NCBI GenBank assembly: GCA_031292675.1 | Contig: JARLGQ010000115.1 | Location: 1 to 47,043 of the forward strand | DNA: 47,043 bases | Direction: 5' to 3' | Source: Acidimicrobiales bacterium | GTDB taxonomy: Bacteria; Actinomycetota; Acidimicrobiia; Acidimicrobiales; UBA8190 | Part shown: positions 24,720 through 33,585 of the stretch, one piece after another | How positions within the stretch are numbered: the stretch's first letter is position 1 | How the letters are laid out: every line of letters begins with the position of its first letter | Notes under the pieces: generated by a model | Seen by the model: the letters and a program-made list of their open reading frames with translations, nothing else | Database searches by the model: none | Told to the model about the DNA's origin: nothing | Program-made: the position numbers and the translations under genes

Positions 24720-25104
24720 GGCTGTCACGTTCTTTTGGAAGGTCCGGGTCCTGCCGATCGCTCGGAACCCGATCCGCATATAGAGGTTCTTCGGCCAGTC
24801 ATCGTCGTCGGCGATGATGAAGGGCAAGTCGTGACCCGCCGATCTCGCCAGTGCCGTGGCGTGTGTGTGACAAGTGTGCGAGCGTGGCCACGACCGCGTG
24901 CCTCGGGCACCGTGAAGACGTCCTCAACCCACGCCGGGGTGTCTTCCGTGCGCAGTTGGTGACGGCCGTCGGAGCACCCGCTTCGTCGACGACGCCAAAT
25001 CGTCGTTCGTTCCACAACAGGCCCTGACGCTTGCTGTACTCGGCCAGTTGATTTACACCATCATCCGCGATGTCGGGGTGGTCCTCGATGATCCAGCGCC
25101 TCAT
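24720..25104 (-). pseudogene. Frameshifted GNAT acetyltransferase
   Basis: Three adjoining minus-strand frames give consecutive pieces of one GNAT protein. Frame one from 25104 gives MRRWIIEDHPDIADDG...FGVVDEAGAPTAVT. Frame two (about 24960-24860) gives LRTEDTPAWVEDVFTVPEARGRGHARTLVTH, which contains the acetyl-CoA-binding RGRGxA signature. Frame three (about 24830-24728) gives PFIIADDDDWPKNLYMRIGF then RTRTFQK, the usual GNAT C-terminal end. At least two frameshifts separate them, so no full enzyme can be made. Either decay or sequencing error could explain this; flanking genes are intact. Confidence 0.75.
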
Positions 25105-25161
25105 GAGCCGGCCGCCCCTCGTGAACGCGGCCGTGCGACAGGTCGAGTCATCGAGTCATGG

Positions 25162-26151
25162 TTAGCCGGAAGTGGCGATTGCGTCGGTCACCTCGTGGAG
25201 CAACGGACGACCGTCGAGATAACGATCCAGGTTCTCCTTGAAGAGCTCGGCCTGTCGAGCGAGCCGACCCACGCCGCCCGCTGCGTTGTGTGGAGTGACG
25301 CGGATCGAAGGATGCGCCCAGAACGGGTGGTCCTCGGGAAGCGGCTCGGTCAGGAAGACGTCCAAGATGGCAGCCGACAGGTGTCCTGAGTCGAGGCTTT
25401 GGATCAAAGCTTCATCGTCGACCAACGCCCCTCGGGCCACATTGACGAGCAGGCTCCCAGGCTTCATCCGGGCGAGGAAGTCGGCGTCCACGAGGTTGAC
25501 CGTCTCGGGCGTGGCCGGAGCGGATAGGACGATCACGTCTGCGAGTCCGATCACCTGGTCGAGCTGGTCAGGCGTGACGGTCCGCTCGGTCGGATCGGTT
25601 GACGACGGGTGCCGTCGGCACCCGATTACCTGTGCCCCGAAGGCTCGGGCCCGACGAGCGACTTCAGTCCCGATCCCGCCCATCCCGATGATCACCCATG
25701 TCGATCCCGAGACCTCGCGCCAGTCGTGGATCCTCCAGCGCCTCCCCAGCGCCTGGTCTCGCCACTGCGCGGCGTGCTGGAACTCGTCGAGGACTGAGCG
25801 CATCACGAACTCGGCGATGGGCAGACTATTGACGTGAGCGTTGGTGATCCGAACCCCGTTGGCCACCATCGCTGCGAATACCGGATCTTCGTAGCCGGCC
25901 GCCGGGGACTGGAACCAGCGGAGTTCGCGACTCTCGAGCATGAATGCGAAGAAGGCGACGAGCGGAGCTCCCTCTCTGAATAGATCCGAGGTGCCCCAAG
26001 CGATGTCCGGATGCGCGTCCTCCTGGGCGATCGGCGTGCCCCGTCCGTCGAGCAGGCTCCCATCCTCGTCCATCAGCAGCCAGTCGACCTCTGGTCGATC
26101 GAGCTGCACATTGAAGGATTGGTGCGCCACAGCGGTGAGGAATACGAGCAC
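25162..26151 (-). CDS. D-2-hydroxyacid dehydrogenase family protein
   Basis: A 329-aa NAD(P)-dependent dehydrogenase. The Rossmann motif GMGGIGTEVARRARAFG is at about residue 157, followed by CRR as a cofactor 2'-phosphate candidate. Catalytic residues of the family are present: Arg in NVARGALVD, Glu in FLTEPLPEDHPFW and His in TPHNAAGG. Length and domain order (catalytic, nucleotide-binding, catalytic tail) are normal. It would reduce a 2-oxoacid or oxidise a D-2-hydroxyacid; glyoxylate/hydroxypyruvate-like substrates are common in this group but specificity cannot be read. GTG 26151 is the annotated start, without a strong ribosome binding site. Divergent from the lipoprotein gene. Confidence 0.9.
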   Translation of the reverse strand: MLVFLTAVAHQSFNVQLDRPEVDWLLMDEDGSLLDGRGTPIAQEDAHPDIAWGTSDLFREGAPLVAFFAFMLESRELRWFQSPAAGYEDPVFAAMVANGVRITNAHVNSLPIAEFVMRSVLDEFQHAAQWRDQALGRRWRIHDWREVSGSTWVIIGMGGIGTEVARRARAFGAQVIGCRRHPSSTDPTERTVTPDQLDQVIGLADVIVLSAPATPETVNLVDADFLARMKPGSLLVNVARGALVDDEALIQSLDSGHLSAAILDVFLTEPLPEDHPFWAHPSIRVTPHNAAGGVGRLARQAELFKENLDRYLDGRPLLHEVTDAIATSG

Positions 26152-26257
26152 CGGCCCAAGCTAATGGCCGACGCCTAATGGCAAGCGGTGGCGCCCCGTC
26201 GGCACCGCGGTGAACAGAACGTGGTCCCGTACGTATACGAGGAGGGCCGAACACTTT

Positions 26258-26263
26258 AGGAGG
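26258..26263 (+). promoter_or_regulatory. Consensus ribosome binding site AGGAGG
   Basis: AGGAGG lies five bases upstream of ATG 26269, the best Shine-Dalgarno in the window, and fixes the start of the COG4315-type lipoprotein. A CGTATACG palindrome sits about 20 bp further upstream and may be part of the promoter region. Confidence 0.8.
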
Positions 26264-26268
26264 TAACC

Positions 26269-26994
26269 ATGGCCGGAGTCTCTACCCCCTATCGCTTGGC
26301 GACTCGGGTGCTTGCGGCAGCCTGCGCCGGCGCGTTGGCGATGGCCTGTGGCTCTTCGACTCCGGCACGAGGGTCAATTCGCCACACCTCGTCTTCCACC
26401 TCCTCTGCCGGTGCTGGCTCTACATCGACCGCTCTTGTAACAACTCCCTCAACGACATCCCCTGCAACCCGGGCTGCAACGGGGACTTCGGTTCCAAGTA
26501 CCTCGTCCGCGGGCAGCTCGGCTTCGAGGACTTCGGCAACGAACCGTCCGAGCGCCCCCGTGGGCACGACGGCGCCAAAGACCTCAACCCCGACGGCTCC
26601 CCCGCCCACCACGATGGCGCCCGCGATCACGACGACGGCCCCCCCGACCGGCACCGTGGTCTCCTCGCTCACTACCTCCAGCTACGGGACCATCGTGACC
26701 GACGGTGCGGGGAGGACGCTCTATCTCTATACGCCGGACGATGGGAAGAGCTCGCCTCAGTGCACGAGCGCGGGCGGGTGCGCAGCCACATGGCCCCCGC
26801 TGCACGCGAACGGGATGCCGCAAGCCGAGGGCGGGGCCCAACAAGGGCTGCTCGGTACCGAGGGCGGCCAGGTGACCTATAACGGGCATCCCCTCTACGA
26901 CTTCTCGGGAGACTCGGGGCCGGGTCAGACCAACGGCGAGGGGGCGGGCGGGATCTGGTACGTCATCAGCACCGCAGGGACCCCGGTCCTCTGA
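26269..26994 (+). CDS. COG4315-type secreted lipoprotein
   Basis: A 241-aa lipoprotein. Signal peptide with lipobox ALAMAC near residue 27, then a Ser/Thr/Ala/Pro-rich linker of about 100 residues, then one C-terminal domain (about 135-241) with the pattern YGTIVTDGAGRTLYLYTPD, CTSAGGCAATWPPL and GGIWYVIS. This matches the COG4315 (Lipoprotein_15) fold, in which the LYLYxxD and CxxxCAxxWPP elements recur; one repeat is preserved here and the C-terminus holds GHPLYDFSGDSGPGQTNGEG. Family members are predicted surface proteins of unknown role. Strong AGGAGG and divergent D-2-hydroxyacid dehydrogenase upstream. Confidence 0.88.
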   Translation: MAGVSTPYRLATRVLAAACAGALAMACGSSTPARGSIRHTSSSTSSAGAGSTSTALVTTPSTTSPATRAATGTSVPSTSSAGSSASRTSATNRPSAPVGTTAPKTSTPTAPPPTTMAPAITTTAPPTGTVVSSLTTSSYGTIVTDGAGRTLYLYTPDDGKSSPQCTSAGGCAATWPPLHANGMPQAEGGAQQGLLGTEGGQVTYNGHPLYDFSGDSGPGQTNGEGAGGIWYVISTAGTPVL

Positions 26995-27167
26995 ACGACA
27001 GCGCCCACAGGTCGCAATCCGCCCGGCTGACTGGAGCTGGATCCGCGAAAGTCCAGGTCTGTCGGTAAGAAAGAGAATCCCTTCAGTTTGGTGGGTGTCT
27101 GAGCCGATACGCCGGGGGGCTTCTCGGCTCGGAAGACGCGACCCGCCCCGTTGTCGCCAGTGGGCTA

Positions 27168-30100
27168 ATGGCAGGGGCGGCCCGTGCCGATGTTCTTACG
27201 ATGTCGCGGCGCCGTCAGACGGACACGTCCCCAACCGATACGCCAGGTATAGACGACACTTTCTTCGCGAGCGCGGCCCCGATCGAGAGCGACACGTTCT
27301 TCGTGACCGAGGCATCCGAGGCGAAAGGCAAGTCCAAGAGCTTCAGCAGGTTCCGGGGCCAGTCCAAGACCACCGAGACCCCGGAAGCCACCAGTGCGCC
27401 TCAGGTGACCGAGGACCCGGGCCCGATCGACCCGCCCGGGGCAATCGACACCACCACGACCGCGTTCGAACCCCCGTCCTTCCTGACCGCCGCCGAAGTG
27501 ATCGATTCCGCCGAGGCGCCGGAGACAAAGGACAAGCCCAAGAGCTTCAGCAGGTTCCGGGGCCGGTCCAAGGCCACCGAGACCCCGGAAGCCACCAGCG
27601 CGACCCCGATCGAGGGCCCCACCTTCTTGGTGATGGACACGCCCGCGCTGACCGACGCCCCCGAGGCTCCCGAGGCTCCCGAGGTCACCAGCAGCTCCCA
27701 GGGGCTCGAGGAACCGGGCCCGACCGACCCCGTTGCGGGCGGTGCGCCGGGTGCTATCGACACCGCCACGACCCCGATCGAGGGCCCCACCTTCTTGGTG
27801 ATGGACACGCCCGCGCCGACCGACGCCCCCGAGGCTCCCGAGGCCCTCGAGGCAAAGGACAAGTCCAAGACCTTCAGCAGGTTCCGGGGCCGGTCCAAGG
27901 TCACCGAGGCCCCGGAAGCCACCAGCGAGCCACAGGTGCCCGAGGACCCGGGCCCGACCGACCCCGTTGCGGGCGCTGACGCGGTGACCAGTCACCGGAC
28001 AAAGGGTCAAAGGAAAGCGAGCGCCCCTCGCCGTCACCGGCGTGGTTTGGAGCGGACCCTGCTTGCATCGTTCGCGACCCTCGGTCTGGCCACCGCGATC
28101 GGCGCCGGTTGGCAGTGGGGACGCACGACGGACCGACAGAACCGCCAGGCATTCGACCAGCACGCATCGGGTGTAGCCGCCAGGATCACAAGTACATTGC
28201 AGCGCGACGTTGATTTCACCACTGACGGTCGAGCGGTGATCGAGCAGAACTCGAACGTGTCCAACGCGCAATTCTCTTCCTGGTTCTCTGGCTTGACATC
28301 CTCAGGCCCGGCCAACGTCAGTGGCGTCACTTACATCGAGAAGGTGTCGTCAGCCCAGTTCTACTACTTCCGCATTGCGATCGGGGCCGACCCCACGAGC
28401 GCGCTATCAAAGGGCGAACCGTTCACGATTACGCCGAGCTCCGCACAATTCCCATATTGCCTGACGAGGCTCCTTGCGTTGCGCACCTCCCTCCAGAGTC
28501 AGGGCGATGCCGCCCTCCCACCCGGCCTCGACTGGTGTTCGACGTCGGTGAACGACGCCCTCAGCACATCGCGCGACACGGGCCAGCTCGAGGTCGCGAA
28601 GCTGCTCGGGCCCAACGAAGGCCGCGTGCTCGGCTTGGGGTCTCAGGACGCAACGGCGATCGGAACGTCTGAGAGCCTCAAGTCTCTGAACCAGACCTTC
28701 GGCTCTACGGTCGTCGTCCTCGCACCGGTCTACGAAGGGCCCGCGCCGACAACGGTGACCGCACGGCGCTCCGCGCTCGAGGGATGGGTTGGGGGCATCG
28801 TCGACACCGGGAAGATCCTGACCCGAGCTGGGGGTACCCACAGCGGCCTTCAAGTGACGCTGACCCGCGAGAGCACCGGGTCCACCCAGCAGTTCACCGC
28901 CCTCGGCGTCACCGCGAACCCAGCCGGAGGGCTCGTCGACACCATTCCGACGAATGCCGCTGGGCCCTGGATCGTCACGGTCCGCCAACCGATCGCGTGG
29001 TTGGACTCCGGGCGAACGCGGGGACTCCTAGTTGGGGGCGCCATTGCTGTCGTCACGCTGATCTTGTTTCTCCTCCTGCGCTCCCTGGTCGTCTCGCGCC
29101 GGCGCGCTCTCGACGACAACGCGGAGCGGGGGCGCCAGTTGGAGCACTTGGCGCTGCACGACTCGATCACCGGGCTCGCCAACCGAACGCTCGTGGTCGA
29201 CCGCGCCCAACAGATGCTGATCCGGAGTCGCCGCAGCCAGTTGCCCACGGCCGCATTCCTGCTGGGAATCGACCATTTCAAAGAGTTCAACGACGTCCAC
29301 GGACATCAGGCGGGGGACGCGGTGTTGAAGGCGGTTACCGAGCGCATGCGCGAGGGGCTACGCGAAGCTGACACCATCGGGCGCGGACGCGGGGACGAAT
29401 TCATCGTGCTGACCGACGGCGCCACGCTCGCAGCCGGCCCCGAGCTCATCGCCGAGCGGATCCGAGAGATCCTGCGTGAACCCATCTATCTCGGAGACGG
29501 CTCGCTCGAGCCCCATAGCGTCACGGTATCGATCGGCATCGCGCTCGGGCCACGGATTGAAGCAGAGGAGCTGTTGCTGGACGCCGACACCGCTCTCTCT
29601 CAGGCCAAAGAGAATGGCCGAGGCGGCTATGCCATGTTCGGCCCAGACATGCCGAAGGCGATCGAGAGTCGGGTGGCGGTCGAGGACGAGTTGCGCAGCG
29701 CGGTGGCCACGGACCAGTTCTTCCTTCGTTACCAGCCCACCTTCGACATCGAATCCCGGACCACCACGGGCGTCGAGGCACTGCTGCGCTGGCAGCACCC
29801 CACCCGCGGCGTCATGCCGCCCGATCACTTCCTCCCGCTGCTCGAGGAAACCGGACTGATCGTGCCCCTCGGTCGCTGGGTATTGGAAGAGGCGTGCCGC
29901 CAGGGGGCCATCCTGCACAACAAGGGTCATGTGATCACGGTGTCGGTCAACATCTCGGCCCGCCAGCTCGAGTCCGACACCCTCGTCGCCGATGTCGGTC
30001 GTGCGCTTTTCACCTCGGGGTTCCACCCCCATTCGCTGGTGCTCGAGATCACCGAGACGACGATCATGAGCGACACCTCCCTGATGGTCGACCGGCTCGT

Positions 30101-30482
30101 CGCCCTGAAGGGCCTTGGGGTCCGGATCGCCATCGACGACTTCGGCACCGGCTATTCGTCGCTGACGTATCTACGCCAGTTCCCGGTGGACATCCTCAAG
30201 ATCGACCGCTCGTTCATCAGCTCCCTGGCCACGACTCGTGACTCGTCCATGCTGATCCACACCCTCGTCCAGTTCGGCAAGACCCTCGGCCTCGAGACCA
30301 TCGCCGAGGGGATCGAAGAGGAGGGCCAGATGGACCCCCTCCTGGCCGAGCAGTGCGACACCGGGCAGGGCTTCCTCTACGGGCGTCCCTTGTCGCCCAC
30401 CCAGCTCGACATCTTCCTGAGCACCCACCTGACCCAGGACACGAAGACGCGAGCTTCAGGGGGCGGACACCTGGTGTCGTGA
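27168..30482 (+). CDS. CHASE-GGDEF-EAL cyclic-di-GMP protein with repeated N-terminal tail
   Basis: A 1104-aa membrane protein. Residues about 1-280 form a disordered cytoplasmic tail with repeats SFSRFRGRSK (three copies) and TPIEGPTFLVMDTPA (two copies). A transmembrane helix (about 300-320) leads to an extracytoplasmic CHASE-like domain (about 330-600), a second helix (about 620-645), GGDEF (about 660-820) and EAL (about 835-1085). The GGDEF core is degenerate: the usual LDxDxFK is LGIDHFK and the signature is RGDEF. The EAL half keeps GVEALLRW, VNISARQL, ITETT, DDFGTGYSSL, LKIDRSF, AEGIEEEGQ and GQGFLYGRP, so phosphodiesterase activity is likely. An internal ATG at 27201 is an alternative start. 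Confidence 0.85.
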   Translation: MAGAARADVLTMSRRRQTDTSPTDTPGIDDTFFASAAPIESDTFFVTEASEAKGKSKSFSRFRGQSKTTETPEATSAPQVTEDPGPIDPPGAIDTTTTAFEPPSFLTAAEVIDSAEAPETKDKPKSFSRFRGRSKATETPEATSATPIEGPTFLVMDTPALTDAPEAPEAPEVTSSSQGLEEPGPTDPVAGGAPGAIDTATTPIEGPTFLVMDTPAPTDAPEAPEALEAKDKSKTFSRFRGRSKVTEAPEATSEPQVPEDPGPTDPVAGADAVTSHRTKGQRKASAPRRHRRGLERTLLASFATLGLATAIGAGWQWGRTTDRQNRQAFDQHASGVAARITSTLQRDVDFTTDGRAVIEQNSNVSNAQFSSWFSGLTSSGPANVSGVTYIEKVSSAQFYYFRIAIGADPTSALSKGEPFTITPSSAQFPYCLTRLLALRTSLQSQGDAALPPGLDWCSTSVNDALSTSRDTGQLEVAKLLGPNEGRVLGLGSQDATAIGTSESLKSLNQTFGSTVVVLAPVYEGPAPTTVTARRSALEGWVGGIVDTGKILTRAGGTHSGLQVTLTRESTGSTQQFTALGVTANPAGGLVDTIPTNAAGPWIVTVRQPIAWLDSGRTRGLLVGGAIAVVTLILFLLLRSLVVSRRRALDDNAERGRQLEHLALHDSITGLANRTLVVDRAQQMLIRSRRSQLPTAAFLLGIDHFKEFNDVHGHQAGDAVLKAVTERMREGLREADTIGRGRGDEFIVLTDGATLAAGPELIAERIREILREPIYLGDGSLEPHSVTVSIGIALGPRIEAEELLLDADTALSQAKENGRGGYAMFGPDMPKAIESRVAVEDELRSAVATDQFFLRYQPTFDIESRTTTGVEALLRWQHPTRGVMPPDHFLPLLEETGLIVPLGRWVLEEACRQGAILHNKGHVITVSVNISARQLESDTLVADVGRALFTSGFHPHSLVLEITETTIMSDTSLMVDRLVALKGLGVRIAIDDFGTGYSSLTYLRQFPVDILKIDRSFISSLATTRDSSMLIHTLVQFGKTLGLETIAEGIEEEGQMDPLLAEQCDTGQGFLYGRPLSPTQLDIFLSTHLTQDTKTRASGGGHLVS
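27330..27960. repeat. In-frame direct repeats in the N-terminal tail region
   Basis: The KSFSRFRG unit begins at 27330, 27534 and 27861 (spacings 204 and 327 bp) and the accccgatcgagggccccacc unit begins at 27603 and 27771 (168 bp apart). All spacings are multiples of three. Long stretches are identical at DNA level, indicating recent internal duplication rather than conserved protein repeats. Confidence 0.85.
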
Positions 30483-30528
30483 GCGACCGGCCGGCTCGCC
30501 GTGGTCACCACGACAAGGCGTCGTGCAT

Positions 30529-31632
30529 CTATCCCACAAGCTTCTTGACACGGCCCAGGACACGGCCCATCGCTTGACGAGCGCCGTACGGGAGGAGCTG
30601 TGCTGGCGTGTGGAACGGTCGGAGCCCGCGACGAACGAGGAGGGAGTTCTGAAAGACCGGCTCGTCGTCGGTGAAACGTCGCTTGTACGAATAGGAGCCG
30701 GAACCAAGGTCGAAGGTCGTGTCCCCGACCCGTGCCGCGTCTTCAATGGACAAGACCATGCACACGAAGTTCGGTGACAGGTGCGCCCAGGACTCGTCGA
30801 AGCCGGTCAACCAGCCGCTCGCGTGACCCCCGGCGCTCACCACCAGATCCGCGGCGATCACCTCCCCGGGCCTTTCGATCGTGGCCAGTCGGAGCCGTCC
30901 CGTACCCGAGAGCTCGACTGCGGCCTCGGCGACAATGGCCCTGAAACTGTCGTCGAAAGGGTGCCCGGTGCCGCCCCGTCCCACCCGCCGGGCCTCGTAA
31001 CACCGGCGAAGGGCGGGCAGCCGCTCGGCGATGTCCGGGGCGTCAACCGAGACCAAGTGCTTGAACCCTTCTGCACTCAGCTTCCGGCTTTGTGACCGGA
31101 ATCGCTGTCGAAACCTCCCTGAGCGTTCCGCGAACCAGCCGTCGAAACCCCCGTCCCCCAGGTAGATGTGAGACCACGGAAACGAGTGCGGCGAGGCCAG
31201 AGCCGGATGGGGGCGGGGCCAACCCCTACCGATCAGTGTGGGCCACAGCGACCCCTGGGGCAGCGAATCGAGGAACACGATGTCGGGCGCGGGATCAGCA
31301 TGAGCCAAGGCATGGCCCACAGCTCCCGCGATCTCCTCCTCGCGGCCGGGAGCAAACAGTGGCTCGACTCCGAAGAGCACGGGCACGGCCATGTTGTACT
31401 GATAGAAGCCGAATCCCGTCCGCTCCACATAGAAGGGGGCGATCCCGACGACATCATCGCCATCGGTCACGACCACGGTCCGGATCTGTCCGCGAGATGG
31501 CAGAGCGTGGCGGTACCATGCCAAAGCAAATACGGGAGCCGAACGCGGGCGCCGGCACTCGACTGCGAGCGCGTCCCATCCGGGGACGAACGGCAACAAA
31601 GAATCAACGTCGGTCAGAACCCGGGCGAACAC
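30529..31632 (-). CDS. CelD/FemAB-like acyltransferase (Acetyltransf_6/BioF2-like)
   Basis: A 367-aa soluble protein with the tandem-GNAT layout of the CelD/BcsL and FemAB group: N-terminal half about residues 30-160 (DALAVECRRPRSAPVFALAWYRHAL) and C-terminal half about 190-330. The basic RFRQRFRSQSRKL motif and the late SYSYKRRFTDDEP segment are typical, the latter matching the KxxFG/YKxxxTxE acceptor-site region of this family. Members transfer acyl or aminoacyl groups to cell-wall or polysaccharide acceptors. GTG 31632 has AAGGAG about 10 bp upstream. Convergent with the cyclic-di-GMP protein, so co-regulation is not implied. Confidence 0.82.
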   Translation of the reverse strand: MFARVLTDVDSLLPFVPGWDALAVECRRPRSAPVFALAWYRHALPSRGQIRTVVVTDGDDVVGIAPFYVERTGFGFYQYNMAVPVLFGVEPLFAPGREEEIAGAVGHALAHADPAPDIVFLDSLPQGSLWPTLIGRGWPRPHPALASPHSFPWSHIYLGDGGFDGWFAERSGRFRQRFRSQSRKLSAEGFKHLVSVDAPDIAERLPALRRCYEARRVGRGGTGHPFDDSFRAIVAEAAVELSGTGRLRLATIERPGEVIAADLVVSAGGHASGWLTGFDESWAHLSPNFVCMVLSIEDAARVGDTTFDLGSGSYSYKRRFTDDEPVFQNSLLVRRGLRPFHTPAQLLPYGARQAMGRVLGRVKKLVG

Positions 31633-31879
31633 GTGTCCCGCGCTCCTTAGGTGGCTACGGGGCCGGACTCGGATGAGCGGTCCGGTGCGAGCGTATCCCT
31701 ACAGCGTCAGGGTGACCGAGGAAACTTCGCGCCGTTGCGCCGCACGTCCCTCGACAGTCTCACTCGGCTCGTTCGCCACTCGGCAACACCATGGAGGCAA
31801 CGCAAACACCAGAACGAGGACACACAACCACAACACCAACCACAACCGGCAAGGCAACCACTTGCATGCCTGAGGCTTA

Positions 31880-32533
31880 CTAGGACGCGATCTGACGTCG
31901 CGGAGGAGCTTCTACGGCAGGAGAACGACCGATCTCGGTCACCACCGTGGAGGTCGATATCGGCAACGCACCGCCGGTATGGAGCGAGACTGACTTCAAG
32001 AGTCCGCCCGCGATCGTCATCGACAGCGATACGTCACGAACGCCCCGGAATCGGGGAAGGCCAGTGGTCACCAACAGGCGAGCCGCTTCGGCCGGCGGGA
32101 TGTCGTAGGTATCTCCGTTCCTTGTCGCTGCAGTCGCCCTCCGCAATATGTCGATGTAGATGCACATGTCATTCGTGAAGCTCGTGGCTTCCCCGGCATG
32201 ACGGACGGTCGACCACCATCCAGATGGGGCCTTGAAGTAGCCCGTCGATCCGATGGCGATCACGTTCGACCCGCCGGTGATCGAAATCCTGCCGGGCTTC
32301 TGGATGTCCACCTTGTAGACCACAGGTGTCCCGCCCGGACCGCCACGGCTGTCGGTCACCGTGAGACTGTACCGGGACTCTGCTCGTAACGCCTTCACGG
32401 CATCGTGCAGCACCATGACGGGAGATCGAGGTGGAGCTCCAGATCTGCTCGACCCCGCGCATCCGGAAAGGAAGACAGCCACGAGGGCTGCGAAGGATCC
32501 CGGGATGTGCCCCTTTCGGCGGCTCGACCCCAC
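31880..32533 (-). CDS. LppX/LprG-like lipoprotein
   Basis: A 217-aa lipoprotein: lipobox FLSGC at about residues 21-25, then a single alpha/beta domain. The order of strands (YSLTVTDSRG, VVYKVDIQKPGRISI, VIAIGSTGYFKAPSGWWST) resembles the half-barrel LppX_LprAFG/LolA fold that holds lipid chains in mycobacterial lipoproteins. The C-terminal strand GGLLKSVSLHTG supports a curved beta sheet. Start GTG 32533 has no clear Shine-Dalgarno, but no other in-frame start fits the signal peptide. Lipid binding or transfer is inferred from the fold, with moderate certainty. Confidence 0.72.
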   Translation of the reverse strand: MGSSRRKGHIPGSFAALVAVFLSGCAGSSRSGAPPRSPVMVLHDAVKALRAESRYSLTVTDSRGGPGGTPVVYKVDIQKPGRISITGGSNVIAIGSTGYFKAPSGWWSTVRHAGEATSFTNDMCIYIDILRRATAATRNGDTYDIPPAEAARLLVTTGLPRFRGVRDVSLSMTIAGGLLKSVSLHTGGALPISTSTVVTEIGRSPAVEAPPRRQIAS

Positions 32534-32646
32534 GCCGAAATGGTACTTCGCAGTTCCTCGAGGGGCACTGAAGGTGGCGAGTCGGGCCCACGGCTAGCGT
32601 GGTTGCACCGACCCAGCGACGAAGCTCACGGAGGGCAGCTGCCACC

Positions 32647-33495
32647 ATGGAGCACGACACGCGACTCGGGGGAGACGCGCCCCAGGCCGATCACATCTGT
32701 TTTCTGTTCGATCCACAGGCCACCTTGGCCATGTTGGCCGGACAGCGGCGGCGCTTCGCGTCCACAGTGGCCACGCTTGGCGCCGACGAACTGACATCGC
32801 CGTCGCGCTGCGAAGGATGGACAGTGGCCGACCTCCTCCGCCATCTCGTCTGGGTCGATGCCACGATGCGGCGGCTTTGGTCCGGTGACGAAACCCCAGC
32901 GGCAGGCTTCGATCCCCGCACCACTCCCAACGAAGCGGTTCTGTCCGACCGGGCTGTACCCGACGAGGAGGTCCGACGGCGCTACCTGTCGTCCACCGAG
33001 ACGATGGTGGTCGAGCTGGAGTCCGCTGACCGGAAGCGATTTGGCCACCCCACCCTGTCGCCCGCGGGCCGAGTGCCTTGGTGGATGAGTGCGATGCACA
33101 TGGGGTGGGATTCGATCGTTCACGAACGCGACGCACTGGCACCGTTGGGCCGCGCTGTCGAGGTGGTGCCCGGTGAAACGATACCGAGCCTCGCCTACTC
33201 GCTCGTGCTGGCCTCCTTGTTCGACCGGCGCGATCGATTGCATGTGCGGATGGGTCCGGTCCACCTCCGCCGTGGTGGCGGGCCCGTGACTGCATGGGCG
33301 GTGGCGGGAGGCCCTGACGAAGACTCTGCCGGTCACCCCCCCTTCGATGACCAGAGCGCGGTGTTGACCGGTGATCCTGTGGCAACGATCGATGCAATGT
33401 GTGGGCGGGGCTCGCTCACCCAGACGCTCAACGGCGACGCGGCTGTCATCGACCGACTGGGTGGGCTGGCAAGGTACTTCGCCTCGAGCGCCTAG
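32647..33495 (+). CDS. Maleylpyruvate-isomerase N-terminal-domain family protein
   Basis: A 282-aa MDMPI protein with N-terminal DinB-fold signature SPSRCEGWTVADLLRHLVWVDATM at about residue 50 and the internal His-bearing segment MSAMHMGWDSIVHERD, plus a C-terminal alpha/beta domain (about 190-282, ending TQTLNGDAAVIDRLGGLARYF) as in SCP2-like C-terminal parts of the family. It is distinct from the shorter MDMPI protein at 22711. ATG 32647 lies downstream of GGAGGG (about 11 bp); upstream in-frame ATGs give unrelated sequence. Probably a metal- and thiol-dependent isomerase or conjugating enzyme of unknown substrate. It is divergent from the lipoprotein gene. Confidence 0.85.
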   Translation: MEHDTRLGGDAPQADHICFLFDPQATLAMLAGQRRRFASTVATLGADELTSPSRCEGWTVADLLRHLVWVDATMRRLWSGDETPAAGFDPRTTPNEAVLSDRAVPDEEVRRRYLSSTETMVVELESADRKRFGHPTLSPAGRVPWWMSAMHMGWDSIVHERDALAPLGRAVEVVPGETIPSLAYSLVLASLFDRRDRLHVRMGPVHLRRGGGPVTAWAVAGGPDEDSAGHPPFDDQSAVLTGDPVATIDAMCGRGSLTQTLNGDAAVIDRLGGLARYFASSA

Positions 33496-33585
33496 CGACC
33501 GGGACCAGGAGATCGGACGGGGAAGGCCGCGGGGATCTCGGGCACCCGACCCGACGCGAATGGGCCTCGGTATCGTGGCTACCTC

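Noticed and set aside
27165-28271. 368-aa minus-strand ORF opposite the tail of the cyclic-di-GMP protein
   Set aside because: The repeats make both strands open; only the plus strand connects to the membrane, GGDEF and EAL domains.
30500-30512. CGTGGT-C-ACCACG palindrome as terminator or operator
   Set aside because: Short stem, no T tract, and located between convergent genes with no regulator nearby; chance occurrence in GC-rich DNA is likely.
31640-31879. Low-complexity CA-rich stretch as a coding region
   Set aside because: The short plus-strand ORFs there end in His/Asn/Thr runs with no ribosome binding site or homology-like features; it is a 247-bp intergenic region.
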